Assembly: GCF_014750685.1 (NCBI RefSeq)
Contig: NZ_JAAXGE010000002.1
Span: 682,001 to 746,000 of the forward strand
Reading direction: 5' to 3'
Length of the DNA: 64,000 nt
From: Bacteroides sp. GM023
Lineage (GTDB): Bacteria; Bacteroidota; Bacteroidia; Bacteroidales; Bacteroidaceae
The position numbers and the translations under genes were made by a program. Under the pieces are notes generated by a model. That model did no database searches, was not told where the DNA came from, and saw only the letters and a program-made list of their open reading frames with translations. This document shows positions 1 through 8,868 of this stretch, one piece after another (the first letter of the stretch is position 1; every line of letters begins with the position of its first letter).

Positions 1-1705
1 CGGTGGAGAGTATCACCCGGCACATTTCATTGCAGGGATGGGGAGCGAGGTTCATGGCATATTTACCGCTTTCCAGTGCGGAAAGGTCGAGAATATCGTT
101 CACAAGCGTAGTGAGCAATTCGGAGTTGTGCATGACGAGAGAACTGAATTCCTGCTTCTCGGTGTCATCCAAGGGAAGATTCGGGTCGGACAGTAATTGA
201 GAGAAACCCACGATGGCATTGAGCGGTGTGCGGATTTCGTGGCTCATGTTCTGTATGAAGTACGTCTTCATCTTATCCGCCTGTTCGGCTTGGTTGCGGG
301 CGATGGTCAGTTCTTCGTTCTTTCCTTGCAGCTTTCTGATTGACCTTCTACGTGAATAGAGATAGAATATCAGGGCGATGGCAAAGAAGCAGAAGAAGAT
401 TAAGACGAATTTTAATCTCATCAGTTGGCGGTCGGATTCGCCTTGCTGGGCTTTCATAAGGGTTTGCTTGCGTTCTGCTTCAGTTTTGAAGCGTGACAGT
501 TCCAGGCTGCGGTTCTTGAGTTGGAGCTGGTTGTTTACGGAGTTCACCTTTTCGATTTCCATTTGCGACTTCGTCCGCTCCAGTTCGAGGGTTGTCGTTT
601 GCAGGCTTAGTTGCGTGTTTTCCAATTGCAGGGATTGCGCTTCCCTTTTCAGTTGCTCGTTGCCGATGCGCACGTTCAGTTCCGACAAGTCGGCCGACTG
701 TATGAGCTGGTCGAGAGAATCTTGCAGATGGCGGAGTTCCCGGAGCTTGTAGTATGCTTCCTTGTATTCTTTCTCTTTTGAGTAAATATCGATGTGGTAA
801 GACATTCTGTCCTGAAGTAGAGAGGCAGAATCGGCTAACGCATGCGCTTCTTTATATTGCTGATGCAGCACATAATTATAGATTTTCAATCCAAGAAGTT
901 CGTGTCTGCGGGTCTTTCCATATTTCTCGGTCATTTGCAAACATTCCTGATAGTAACTTTTGAATTCTTCCGTTCTGTCGAGCGCATATAAAAGTGTGCA
1001 TCTCCTTAGCATACAGGCGTATTCGTTGGGAGGAGTTTTGGCACATTTGATACCTTTCTCTGCATTCTCGAAAGCCAGTTCGTACTGCTTCAGACCCTGT
1101 TGGAGCATGGATATGTTCCAATATATGTTGGAGAGGTCTTGTTCCGGCAAGTTCTTCTGTGAATATTCCAAAGTCTGCTGGTAGTAGCTCAGTGCTGTCC
1201 GCGTTTCCCTGCGGGCATAGTAGATGTTTCCCATCATTCGCATACAGGTGGCGATACCATACGGATAGTTATCCGCAAAGGCCTGTTCTTTTACCAATTC
1301 GGCTTCCTGAAGCGCGCGCAGTGTATTGCTTATATTCATCAGGTGATTGACCTTGTAGATGCTGCCAAAATAGTAATATTGCAGATAGTCGTTTTTACGG
1401 GATACTTCCTGGATTCTGTCGATGGCTTTATCCAGTTGTTTCGTATCCTCGTTGTTGAAATAGTAAATAACGGGAATGGTAAGCGCAAGGCATTGCGCTT
1501 TTTTGTCATTCATCCGGATGGCTTTGTGGTAGAGCGTATCGGCTACCCGTAGCCCTAGTGTTTCGTTGCGATGTTTGGTCGCTTTCTCATAGAGCGGATA
1601 GAGAGCATTGTTTATCTTGTACGGGTTGTCCTGTGCTTTTGCGGGAGGAGAAAATCCGAAAAGGACAGCCAATAAACACACGATTATATATCTGATCTTC
1701 TTCAT
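1..1705 (-). CDS. TPR-containing sensor histidine kinase (3' end beyond window)
   Basis: Read on the minus strand from an ATG at 1705, the frame stays open to base 1, giving 568 residues of an N-terminal part. It has a signal peptide (MKKIRYIIV, cleaved near PPAKAQ), a TPR-type helical repeat region, a coiled coil rich in Gln/Glu/Leu, one membrane helix (LKFVLIFFCFFAIALIFYLY), then a HisKA dimerisation motif (NMSHEIRTPLNAIVGFSQLL) with phospho-acceptor His at about residue 489. The ATPase domain and any receiver domain lie outside the window. The start codon overlaps the stop of the SusD-like gene (ATGA), so the kinase is probably translated with the SusCD pair. By family it senses a periplasmic signal and phosphorylates a partner; the ligand is unknown. 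The domain call is firm; the link to SusCD regulation is inferred from gene order. Confidence 0.88.
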   Translation of the reverse strand, partial: MKKIRYIIVCLLAVLFGFSPPAKAQDNPYKINNALYPLYEKATKHRNETLGLRVADTLYHKAIRMNDKKAQCLALTIPVIYYFNNEDTKQLDKAIDRIQEVSRKNDYLQYYYFGSIYKVNHLMNISNTLRALQEAELVKEQAFADNYPYGIATCMRMMGNIYYARRETRTALSYYQQTLEYSQKNLPEQDLSNIYWNISMLQQGLKQYELAFENAEKGIKCAKTPPNEYACMLRRCTLLYALDRTEEFKSYYQECLQMTEKYGKTRRHELLGLKIYNYVLHQQYKEAHALADSASLLQDRMSYHIDIYSKEKEYKEAYYKLRELRHLQDSLDQLIQSADLSELNVRIGNEQLKREAQSLQLENTQLSLQTTTLELERTKSQMEIEKVNSVNNQLQLKNRSLELSRFKTEAERKQTLMKAQQGESDRQLMRLKFVLIFFCFFAIALIFYLYSRRRSIRKLQGKNEELTIARNQAEQADKMKTYFIQNMSHEIRTPLNAIVGFSQLLSDPNLPLDDTEKQEFSSLVMHNSELLTTLVNDILDLSALESGKYAMNLAPHPCNEMCRVILST

Positions 1706-3294
1706 CTTAACTCTTTATTATATTCGTACTCTTTGGCAGGAATCACCCACATCCAGTTGTTGGCATCTTCCGGGTGAATGGTGATGGCGGCATTGGTCAT
1801 GTAGTTTCCGCCGTCTTTGAAGGTATGGCGTATGATGGTATCTTTGCGCCGTTTGTAGTCGAACCAACTGAAACCTTCGCCCCATAGCTCGATGCGGCGG
1901 TAGAATCTTATTTCGTCCAGTAGTTCCTGCCCGCTTTTGGTACAGGTATATTCGGGGTTGCGTCCACTGTCGTGAACCAGTTCTTTCAGTAATTGGCGGG
2001 CTTCGTCCTCTTTCTTGGGTGTCAGATGACAGTTGGCTTCGGCTTCGATGAGATACATCTCCGAGCTTCGGAAGAGATTGAAAGGCATGGCTCCCACTTT
2101 GTCGATGCATCTGAACTTGAAGGACATATAGGCGTATACTTTGGCTGATGTATCCAGTTCGGGATAAAGTTCATGGGCATAGGCGGTCAGTCCGCTGCCA
2201 CCCAGTCCATTGCCTGCTACGCCGCTGGTGTTATAGGTATAGTCGCCGGGATTGAGGAATAACTTCCGGCGTATATCGCTTTCCGGTAGTTCGTCGAACA
2301 GTTCACGGTTGATGCAGGCGGGATATGTACATACAAGTATGGAGGTTGAATTGTACGCCAGGCGTACGGCCAGGGAGGAAGCTCCCAGCGATTCTTCCGC
2401 ACTGTCGTAGATACTCCATATCCATTCCTGGTTGACGGTGCTGAATCCGCTAAGGTATTCATTAGCGCTCATAAGCGGATAGTTGGCGCGTGCCAAGGCT
2501 GCGTACCGGGCGGCTGTTGCCCAATCTTCGCGGGTAAGTGCTGCACGGGCATAAATGGAGTAAGCGGCTTCTATGTTGATTTTATGGTTTCCACTTTCTC
2601 CACGGATGATGCCTGATGCCTGATAGTAGGTGATGGCATGGTCGAGGTCTTTGTATATCTGTTCATAGCAAGTCAGCATGGAAGAAAGAGGGCAGTCGCC
2701 GGTAGAGGATATATCGAGTCGGAGGACTACGCCGTCCGCACTTCCATTCTGTGAGTCACACCAGCGTGGGGAATAGAACTGAAGCAGTTGCAGATAGCAG
2801 TAAGCTCGGTAAGTCAATGCTTGCGCATACATATATTTGAATTTGCGGCTGCTTTCGGGATTCACATAGGCGAGGATGGCGTTGGCATTACTGATAACCT
2901 TGTAGTAATAGTGCCACATATATTCCGTGTAGCTACTGGTAGGGATAGCGTGTGAAGCTCCATTGAATATCGTGTAGAAGTTATTGCGCGGGCAGTACAT
3001 ATCGGCTCCCTGGTATTCGGCATACATGAGCTTGACAGAGCCTTCACCGTTGAAAGATACGCCGTCGAGCTTATTGGTAGGATAAGTTGTTTTCATCAGG
3101 TTCTCCAGTCCGCTGACGGCATAGGCTGCGTATTCTTCATTTTTGAAGAGGTCGGCGGGAGATATTTTGTTGGTAGGGGCGGTATCCAGGTAATCACTGG
3201 CGCAGGAGTAGCATAACAGCGGCAGTAACAGTAACTGGCAGAATTCTATGATGATATTCAGATATTTCATGTGCTTCGTTTTTTTCATAATCAT
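1702..3294 (-). CDS. SusD/RagB-like nutrient-binding outer-membrane lipoprotein
   Basis: A 530-residue protein with a lipoprotein signal (hydrophobic stretch ending LLCYSC, mature Cys followed by ASDYLDTAPTNKISP). The early FLD/YLDTAP-type motif is typical of SusD proteins, and the C-terminal part has the usual RRIELWGEGFSWFDYKR signature. SusD proteins sit as a lid on the SusC barrel and bind glycan or peptide at the cell surface. It directly follows a SusC-like gene: its ATG shares one base with the SusC stop (TAATG), and its own stop overlaps the next gene (ATGA). Two in-frame starts lie six bases apart; the second (MKKTKHM) is also plausible. Substrate cannot be inferred because no glycoside hydrolase or peptidase is adjacent. 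Confidence 0.93.
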   Translation of the reverse strand: MIMKKTKHMKYLNIIIEFCQLLLLPLLCYSCASDYLDTAPTNKISPADLFKNEEYAAYAVSGLENLMKTTYPTNKLDGVSFNGEGSVKLMYAEYQGADMYCPRNNFYTIFNGASHAIPTSSYTEYMWHYYYKVISNANAILAYVNPESSRKFKYMYAQALTYRAYCYLQLLQFYSPRWCDSQNGSADGVVLRLDISSTGDCPLSSMLTCYEQIYKDLDHAITYYQASGIIRGESGNHKINIEAAYSIYARAALTREDWATAARYAALARANYPLMSANEYLSGFSTVNQEWIWSIYDSAEESLGASSLAVRLAYNSTSILVCTYPACINRELFDELPESDIRRKLFLNPGDYTYNTSGVAGNGLGGSGLTAYAHELYPELDTSAKVYAYMSFKFRCIDKVGAMPFNLFRSSEMYLIEAEANCHLTPKKEDEARQLLKELVHDSGRNPEYTCTKSGQELLDEIRFYRRIELWGEGFSWFDYKRRKDTIIRHTFKDGGNYMTNAAITIHPEDANNWMWVIPAKEYEYNKELR

Positions 3295-6200
3295 TATAAG
3301 TTGATATTGACTCCGAATGAGAAAACACGGGAGATACTCGCGTAATTATTGACTATCCCGTTAAAAGTCTGCATAGGATTCAGCCCTTTGCGCTTGCTGA
3401 ACAGGGCGGCATTCTCCACGGCGGCATGTACACGTATTGTTCCGAGTGTCAGCCGCTTGCTCCATGCGGTAGGCAGACGATAGGCGAGAGTGATGTTCTT
3501 TATACTCAAGTAATCACCGCTTACGATATAGCGTGTAGATGCTTTCTGATTGCTATATCCATTGACGGTGGCATCGAGGTTCACTTGTGGGATACCCGAA
3601 GGATTGATACGGTTCGGTGACGTTTCAGTCATGCCTTCGGGGATACCGTTCCATGCATTTTGCAGGTCGGTACTTAGCGCATGTACGCCTACGGATGTCA
3701 ATGCCTGATAAGGCTGGTCCAGCACTTTAGAACCACAACTGAAAACCATCAAGGCGGACAGCGTAAGGTCTTTCCAACGCAGGGAAGTCTGGAACGAACC
3801 GTTTATCTTGGGCAATGAGCTGCCCGACCAGTCTTTGCGTGCATATCGCGGGTCTCCGGTATAGTATTGTCCGTTAATATCTACCCAGCTATTTGTTGGG
3901 ATAGGATTCTTTCCTTCTATGCTTTCTTCCCCGTTCACAGGTGTTTTTCCATCCTCTCCGGCAATGTAATAAGTCTCGAAATCAGGAAGATAAACGCTTC
4001 GTCCTGTCATTTGGTCTACACCTGCATATTGGTACAGCCAGAACTCATAGATGCTGTGTCCTTCCTTGAACTTCTGATAATCCCCGTTGACAATACCTTC
4101 TTCACGGTCTTTATCCGGCAGTCTTCCGATTTTATTCTTCACTTTGGAAAGATTCAGCCCTACATTCCATTCCCATTCCCGGTTGCGGAACACATCTCCG
4201 TCGATACTGAACTCCCATCCACGATTGGAAACATCTCCGATATTTCGCCAAACGGTCGATAAGCCTGTTGACGAGTCCGTAGCACCGGCAGATAAGGGTT
4301 GAATAAACTTGAACAGCAAATCGTTGGAACGTTTGTCATAGTATTCGAAACTTAGATTGACACGGTTGAATAAACGGGTTTCCAAACCTATGTTCAGTGA
4401 AGAATTTGTCTCCCATTTCAACTCCGGGTTCTCGTTCTGAACCTTATAGTAGGCGGCTTCCCCACCGTTGACGGTAGAGCCGTAGAGGGGCATCCATTGA
4501 TACAAACCGTTGTTGCTTCCAAAGTTGTCATTACCCACTTGTCCATAAGAGAACCGCAATTTGAGACGATCCAGCCATGATACTTCTTTCAAAATTGCTT
4601 CATTAGAAAGCATCCATCCTACGCCTGCACTCCAAAAGTTACCCCAACGGTGGTCTGTATGAAAGATGGAAGAGCCATCGCGGCGGAAAGACGCTTCGGC
4701 GAAATAAGTATCATTATAGTCGTAACGCGCACGCGTGAAGTAACCTTCCGTGCGGTATGTATCCTTGTACCCTTCATTATAAGTCGTTGTGGTGAAGTTC
4801 GACAACTCATCTACTCCGGGAAAGTTCTCATTCTTCTTTTGGGTAGCATCGAAGTTCAGCTTATAATCATAATTCTCATGCCCCGCCATCCACTCAATGA
4901 AATGCTTTCCGAACGAACGTTTCCATGTCAGTATCTCTTGCAGGGTATATTCTTTGTATTTCTGGCCGATTTTGCTGATAAATCCTGTGCCTTTGTAATT
5001 TCCTATCTCTGCATTGTCGTACTGTCGGTCTTCCGTGTTGCGCAGGCTGATATTCCCTCTCAGCGAGAACGTGAAATCACGCAGGAAAGAGACATCCGCG
5101 TAAGCATTCGCTTGCAGTGTGTTGGCTGTATTCCAAAGCTTATTCTTTTCGCTTTCCCATATCAGATGGTGACCGTTGCTGGAAACATCTGCTTCCGAAC
5201 GACTTGTCGAACCATCGTCATACTGCTTTCCACCCTCTGAATCCAGTATATAATCTCCTTTGGCATGAAGCAACGAACCATCGCCGGCAAATATATCCTC
5301 TGTATAGTGAAGATGTACCGGATAAATAGGAGCCATTCTTCGTGCAAAGTAGAAAGCATTCGTCAAGTAAGCGGCTTGTGTGCTTCCAACGCCTCCCATG
5401 TCCCAATTCGTCTTTTGATGCGTTCCTGCGAGCGACAGCCCGGTTTTGAGCCACAAACGTGGAGTAAAGTCCGCGCTAAGTAGCCCACTCAGACGATTGA
5501 AATCACTTTTTTTAGTATATCCGTCCTCATCAAGATACCCCAACGAGAAACGTACCCGATTCCTTTCATTACCGGATTCTCCACTCAGATTGTATTCCTG
5601 CCGATGTCCGGTGCGTGTGTAGGGGCTGTACCAGTCCAAATCGTCCTTATATCCATCCAATATCTGCGCATCGGCAACCAAATGCCCGTTTTCATCAAAA
5701 AGCGCATTATCGGCTTTATTGTAGATGTTGATTCCTATTCTGTTGATAAGCTCGTTATTAGCAGCCGTTGTGGCTTCTTCCGGCGTACTTCCGTTACTGA
5801 TAAGCTGATTGCGGTATCCCTGCCACATGGCTTCCATAAACTGGTTGGCATTCATCCGCTTGTAATCCCCCTGTCCCCGTGCACTGAAACCGTGACGAAT
5901 ATCCAACTGAAGCGATACTCCCTGTTTCTTAGCCTTCTTCGTAGTGATTAGAATCACCCCATTGGAAGCACGGCTACCATACAACGCACACGAAGCAGCA
6001 TCTTTGAGAACACTTACACTTTCTACATCTGCCGGATTAATATCCGTTATCCACCCCGTATAAGGCATACCGTCTACAACAAAAAGCGGCTTATTGCTCC
6101 CGTTTATCGAACTATATCCCCTTATGCGCACTTCCGCTTCCTTTCCCGGCTGACCGATTCCGTCCATTATCTGTACGCCCGGCACTAACCCGTTCAATAC

Positions 6201-6665
6201 CGAAGTCACCGAACTGACCGGACGCATCTCGATTTGCTTGCTGTCCACTACGGATACAGCCCCCGTAATAGATTTCCTCTGCGCCGTGCCATAAGCAACC
6301 TGTACCACTACTTCGTCAAGCTCATGCATATCCTGCCGCAGCCGGATTTCCATCATCTTATGACGAACGGGTACTTCAGTGGTCAGATAACCTATGTAAG
6401 AAACAATTAAAACCTGTTGTTCGGAAAGCGGTTGGTGGAAAGTAAATCTCCCGTTCAAATCGGATATGCAACCTTGCTGGCTCCCTTTTACGATGACGGA
6501 AGCGCCGACCAGCGGTTCTCCACTTTCCTCATCAATAACGATACCGGTAATGTTTTTTATTTGGGCATGGCACAGGGTGATACATAAAAAAGCACAGATG
6601 CATATTACACCTGTTTTTCTAAGTATATCCTGGGATATCCTCATGTAAATCGCCATAAGTTGCAT
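3294..6665 (-). CDS. SusC-like TonB-dependent outer-membrane transporter
   Basis: A 1,123-residue SusC/RagA family receptor. After the signal peptide (ending CHAQ) comes a CarboxypepD_reg-like domain (VIDEESGEPLVGASVIVKG). The plug follows (VVVQVAYGTAQRKSITGAVS, then VRIRGYSSINGSNKPLFVVD and DVESVSVLKDAAS), then the beta-barrel, which ends in an aromatic-rich strand finishing FSFGVNINL. It imports oligosaccharide or peptide captured by the SusD partner, energised by TonB/ExbBD. The true start may be an internal Met (MAIYM or MRISQ) because seven residues precede the basic signal-peptide region. No anti-sigma-interacting STN domain is present, so regulation by an ECF/anti-sigma pair is unlikely. 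A TAnnTTTG box lies upstream on the minus strand (6709-6716). Confidence 0.95.
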   Translation of the reverse strand: MQLMAIYMRISQDILRKTGVICICAFLCITLCHAQIKNITGIVIDEESGEPLVGASVIVKGSQQGCISDLNGRFTFHQPLSEQQVLIVSYIGYLTTEVPVRHKMMEIRLRQDMHELDEVVVQVAYGTAQRKSITGAVSVVDSKQIEMRPVSSVTSVLNGLVPGVQIMDGIGQPGKEAEVRIRGYSSINGSNKPLFVVDGMPYTGWITDINPADVESVSVLKDAASCALYGSRASNGVILITTKKAKKQGVSLQLDIRHGFSARGQGDYKRMNANQFMEAMWQGYRNQLISNGSTPEEATTAANNELINRIGINIYNKADNALFDENGHLVADAQILDGYKDDLDWYSPYTRTGHRQEYNLSGESGNERNRVRFSLGYLDEDGYTKKSDFNRLSGLLSADFTPRLWLKTGLSLAGTHQKTNWDMGGVGSTQAAYLTNAFYFARRMAPIYPVHLHYTEDIFAGDGSLLHAKGDYILDSEGGKQYDDGSTSRSEADVSSNGHHLIWESEKNKLWNTANTLQANAYADVSFLRDFTFSLRGNISLRNTEDRQYDNAEIGNYKGTGFISKIGQKYKEYTLQEILTWKRSFGKHFIEWMAGHENYDYKLNFDATQKKNENFPGVDELSNFTTTTYNEGYKDTYRTEGYFTRARYDYNDTYFAEASFRRDGSSIFHTDHRWGNFWSAGVGWMLSNEAILKEVSWLDRLKLRFSYGQVGNDNFGSNNGLYQWMPLYGSTVNGGEAAYYKVQNENPELKWETNSSLNIGLETRLFNRVNLSFEYYDKRSNDLLFKFIQPLSAGATDSSTGLSTVWRNIGDVSNRGWEFSIDGDVFRNREWEWNVGLNLSKVKNKIGRLPDKDREEGIVNGDYQKFKEGHSIYEFWLYQYAGVDQMTGRSVYLPDFETYYIAGEDGKTPVNGEESIEGKNPIPTNSWVDINGQYYTGDPRYARKDWSGSSLPKINGSFQTSLRWKDLTLSALMVFSCGSKVLDQPYQALTSVGVHALSTDLQNAWNGIPEGMTETSPNRINPSGIPQVNLDATVNGYSNQKASTRYIVSGDYLSIKNITLAYRLPTAWSKRLTLGTIRVHAAVENAALFSKRKGLNPMQTFNGIVNNYASISRVFSFGVNINL

Positions 6666-7086
6666 ATATTGTTGTTCTTGTTGCTATACTTGACTATTAA
6701 AGCCTTTGCAAAGCTAATATATAATAATTAGTGTTATAATCCGTCGCATTCCATTTATAGAATTTTAACGGTATAGCCCACTTATAATTAGGGGAATAAT
6801 AAAGCAATCCCACTTCACATCTTTCATCATTTATGTCTTTATCTCCCCGACTCTGAAAAAAAATCTAAACCTCTCTTGCTTTTCCTTTCATTAGGTGAAA
6901 ATCTCTTTCGAATCGTATTATAGTTCGTTAAAAAAGTGTACATTGCAACAATTATGGACATTTTTGGTGGATAATTGGAACAAAATTGCAAGGTAAACCC
7001 GTTTTCTTTTGCTATTTTTGCATCGTGTACGTAAACGACGTACACGTAGAAAGAGAATTTATTCAATAACTATAAATAAATAAGGT
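6666..7086. other. 421-bp divergent intergenic region (SusC / kduI)
   Basis: No gene is supported here. On the minus strand TAGCTTTG (complement of 6709-6716) is a candidate -7 box for the SusC-SusD-kinase operon, without a clear -33 partner. On the plus strand the kduI promoter and a perfect inverted repeat occupy 7013-7046. The middle (6720-6950) is AT-rich and without recognised structure. The short open frame on the minus strand at 6839-7066 has no protein-like composition. Confidence 0.6.
7013..7046 (+). promoter_or_regulatory. kduI promoter with perfect inverted repeat at the transcription start
   Basis: The -7 box TATTTTTG is at 7013-7020. The -33 element is poor (a TTG about 24 bp upstream). 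Immediately downstream lies CGTGTACGT (7024-7032), a 5-base spacer and ACGTACACG (7038-7046), a perfect 9-bp inverted repeat covering the predicted start site. This position suits a repressor operator for the uronate genes, or a hairpin at the 5' end of the mRNA. The repeat is seen directly; its role is inferred. Confidence 0.6.
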
Positions 7087-7929
7087 ATGAAAACGAACTA
7101 TGAAATTCGCTATGCTGCGCATCCAGAGGATGCAAAAAGTTATGATACTACAAGAATCCGCAGAGATTTCTTAATCGAAAAGATATTTGTCCCCAATGAA
7201 GTGAATATGGTATATTCCATGTACGACCGCATGGTAGTAGGTGGAGCCCTTCCCGTAGGCGAAGTGCTGACGCTCGAAGCAATAGACCCGCTGAAAGCTC
7301 CTTTCTTCCTGACCCGTCGCGAAATGGGTATTTACAATGTGGGTGGTCCCGGTATCGTAAAGGCAGGCGACGCTGAATTTGAACTTGATTATAAAGAAGC
7401 CCTCTATTTAGGCTCGGGCGACCGTGAAGTGACTTTCGAAAGCAAAGACGCTGCGCATCCCGCCAAATTCTACTTCAACTCACTGACCGCTCATCGTAAC
7501 TACCCCGACCGTAAAGTGACGAAAGCCGACGCAGTAGTAGCCGAAATGGGCTCACTGGAAGGTTCCAACCACCGTAACATCAACAAGATGCTGGTGAATC
7601 AGGTATTGCCTACCTGCCAACTTCAGATGGGTATGACCGAACTGGCTCCGGGAAGCGTGTGGAACACCATGCCTGCCCACGTACACAGCCGTCGTATGGA
7701 AGCCTATTTCTATTTCGAAATCCCCGAAGACCACGCTATCTGCCACTTCATGGGCGAAGTGGGCGAAACGCGTCACGTATGGATGAAGGGCGACCAGGCA
7801 GTTCTTTCGCCCGAATGGTCTATCCACTCGGCTGCCGCTACCCACAACTATACCTTTATCTGGGGTATGGGCGGCGAGAACCTCGACTACGGCGACCAGG
7901 ACTTCTCATTAATAACAGATTTGAAATAA
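7087..7929 (+). CDS. kduI: 5-dehydro-4-deoxy-D-glucuronate isomerase
   Basis: The 280-residue product matches KduI in length and sequence throughout (start MKTNYEIRYAAHPEDAKSYD; ending YGDQDFSLITDLK). It converts 4-deoxy-L-threo-5-hexosulose uronate, the unsaturated uronate released by pectate, heparinoid or hyaluronan lyases, to 3-deoxy-D-glycero-2,5-hexodiulosonate in the cytoplasm. The cupin-type metal ligands are visible in MPAHVHSRRMEAYFYF (His, His, Glu) with a further His near SPEWSIHS. It is followed 41 bp later by kduD, the next enzyme in the pathway, so the two form an operon. Codon use is strongly biased, suggesting good expression. Confidence 0.97.
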   Translation: MKTNYEIRYAAHPEDAKSYDTTRIRRDFLIEKIFVPNEVNMVYSMYDRMVVGGALPVGEVLTLEAIDPLKAPFFLTRREMGIYNVGGPGIVKAGDAEFELDYKEALYLGSGDREVTFESKDAAHPAKFYFNSLTAHRNYPDRKVTKADAVVAEMGSLEGSNHRNINKMLVNQVLPTCQLQMGMTELAPGSVWNTMPAHVHSRRMEAYFYFEIPEDHAICHFMGEVGETRHVWMKGDQAVLSPEWSIHSAAATHNYTFIWGMGGENLDYGDQDFSLITDLK

Positions 7930-7970
7930 ACAACTACAATAAGTTTTCCTAATTTAATAACAAAAAAATT

Positions 7971-8774
7971 ATGAATCAGTATTTGAATTTTTCTTTGAAA
8001 GGTAAAGTAGCTCTCGTTACAGGTGCTTCTTATGGTATCGGTTTTGCTATCGCTTCTGCTTATGCAGAACAAGGCGCAACTATTTGTTTTAACGACATCA
8101 ATCAGGAGTTGGTAGACAAAGGTATGGCTGCTTACGCAGACAAAGGTATCAAAGCTCACGGTTATGTATGTGACGTAACAGACGAACCGGCTGTTCAGGC
8201 TATGGTTGCTTCTATTGCCAAAGAAGTTGGTACAATTGATATTCTTGTAAATAACGCAGGTATTATCCGTCGTGTTCCTATGCACGAAATGGAAGCTGCT
8301 GATTTCCGTCGTGTGATTGACATCGACCTGAACGCTCCGTTCATCCTTGCTAAAGCTGTTCTGCCTGCAATGATGGAAAAACGTGCCGGTAAGATCATCA
8401 ACATCTGCTCTATGATGTCCGAACTGGGTCGTGAAACTGTATCTGCTTACGCTGCCGCTAAGGGTGGTCTGAAGATGCTGACTCGTAACATCTGCTCTGA
8501 ATATGGTGAATACAACATCCAGTGTAATGGCATCGGCCCGGGTTACATCGCTACTCCGCAAACTGCTCCTCTTCGTGAGCCGCAGGCAGACGGAAGCCGT
8601 CACCCGTTCGATTCATTCATCTGCGCTAAGACTCCGGCTGGCCGTTGGTTGGATCCTGAAGAACTGACAGGTCCTGCTGTATTCCTTGCTTCTGAAGCAT
8701 CCAATGCAGTTAACGGTCACGTTCTTTACGTAGACGGTGGTATCCTTGCTTATATCGGAAAACAACCGAAATAA
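7971..8774 (+). CDS. kduD: 2-dehydro-3-deoxy-D-gluconate 5-dehydrogenase (SDR family)
   Basis: A 267-residue short-chain dehydrogenase. The Rossmann glycine motif is TGASYGIG near residue 18, the NNAG motif follows at about residue 93, the catalytic Ser is in NICSMMSELG and the catalytic YxxxK is YAAAK near residue 163. KduD reduces 3-deoxy-D-glycero-2,5-hexodiulosonate to 2-keto-3-deoxygluconate, which enters central metabolism through KDG kinase and aldolase (not in this window). It lies downstream of kduI in the same operon. A hairpin with a T-tract follows (8796-8853), which may reduce read-through into the DUF4861 gene. Confidence 0.96.
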   Translation: MNQYLNFSLKGKVALVTGASYGIGFAIASAYAEQGATICFNDINQELVDKGMAAYADKGIKAHGYVCDVTDEPAVQAMVASIAKEVGTIDILVNNAGIIRRVPMHEMEAADFRRVIDIDLNAPFILAKAVLPAMMEKRAGKIINICSMMSELGRETVSAYAAAKGGLKMLTRNICSEYGEYNIQCNGIGPGYIATPQTAPLREPQADGSRHPFDSFICAKTPAGRWLDPEELTGPAVFLASEASNAVNGHVLYVDGGILAYIGKQPK

Positions 8775-8795
8775 TACAAGATAGAAAGCTAATCC

Positions 8796-8853
8796 GATAA
8801 GGTGATAGAATGGCAAAGAGCATCCTCTTTTCATCTGTCACCTTATTTTTATT
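8796..8853 (+). terminator. Hairpin with T-tract between kduD and the DUF4861 gene
   Basis: TAAGGTGA near 8797 pairs with TCACCTTA near 8838, with an inner AAAGAG/CTCTTT stem, and TTTTTATTT follows. It has the form of an intrinsic terminator or attenuator inside a probable three-gene operon, so the third gene may be expressed at a lower level. Confidence 0.65.
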
Positions 8854-8868
8854 TAATAAGAATCAATC

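Noticed and set aside
7887..8603. 238-codon frame on the minus strand opposite kduD
   Set aside because: The plus-strand kduD is a certain enzyme with strong codon bias; the antisense frame is Ser/Thr/Phe-rich without any domain, as expected for a shadow.
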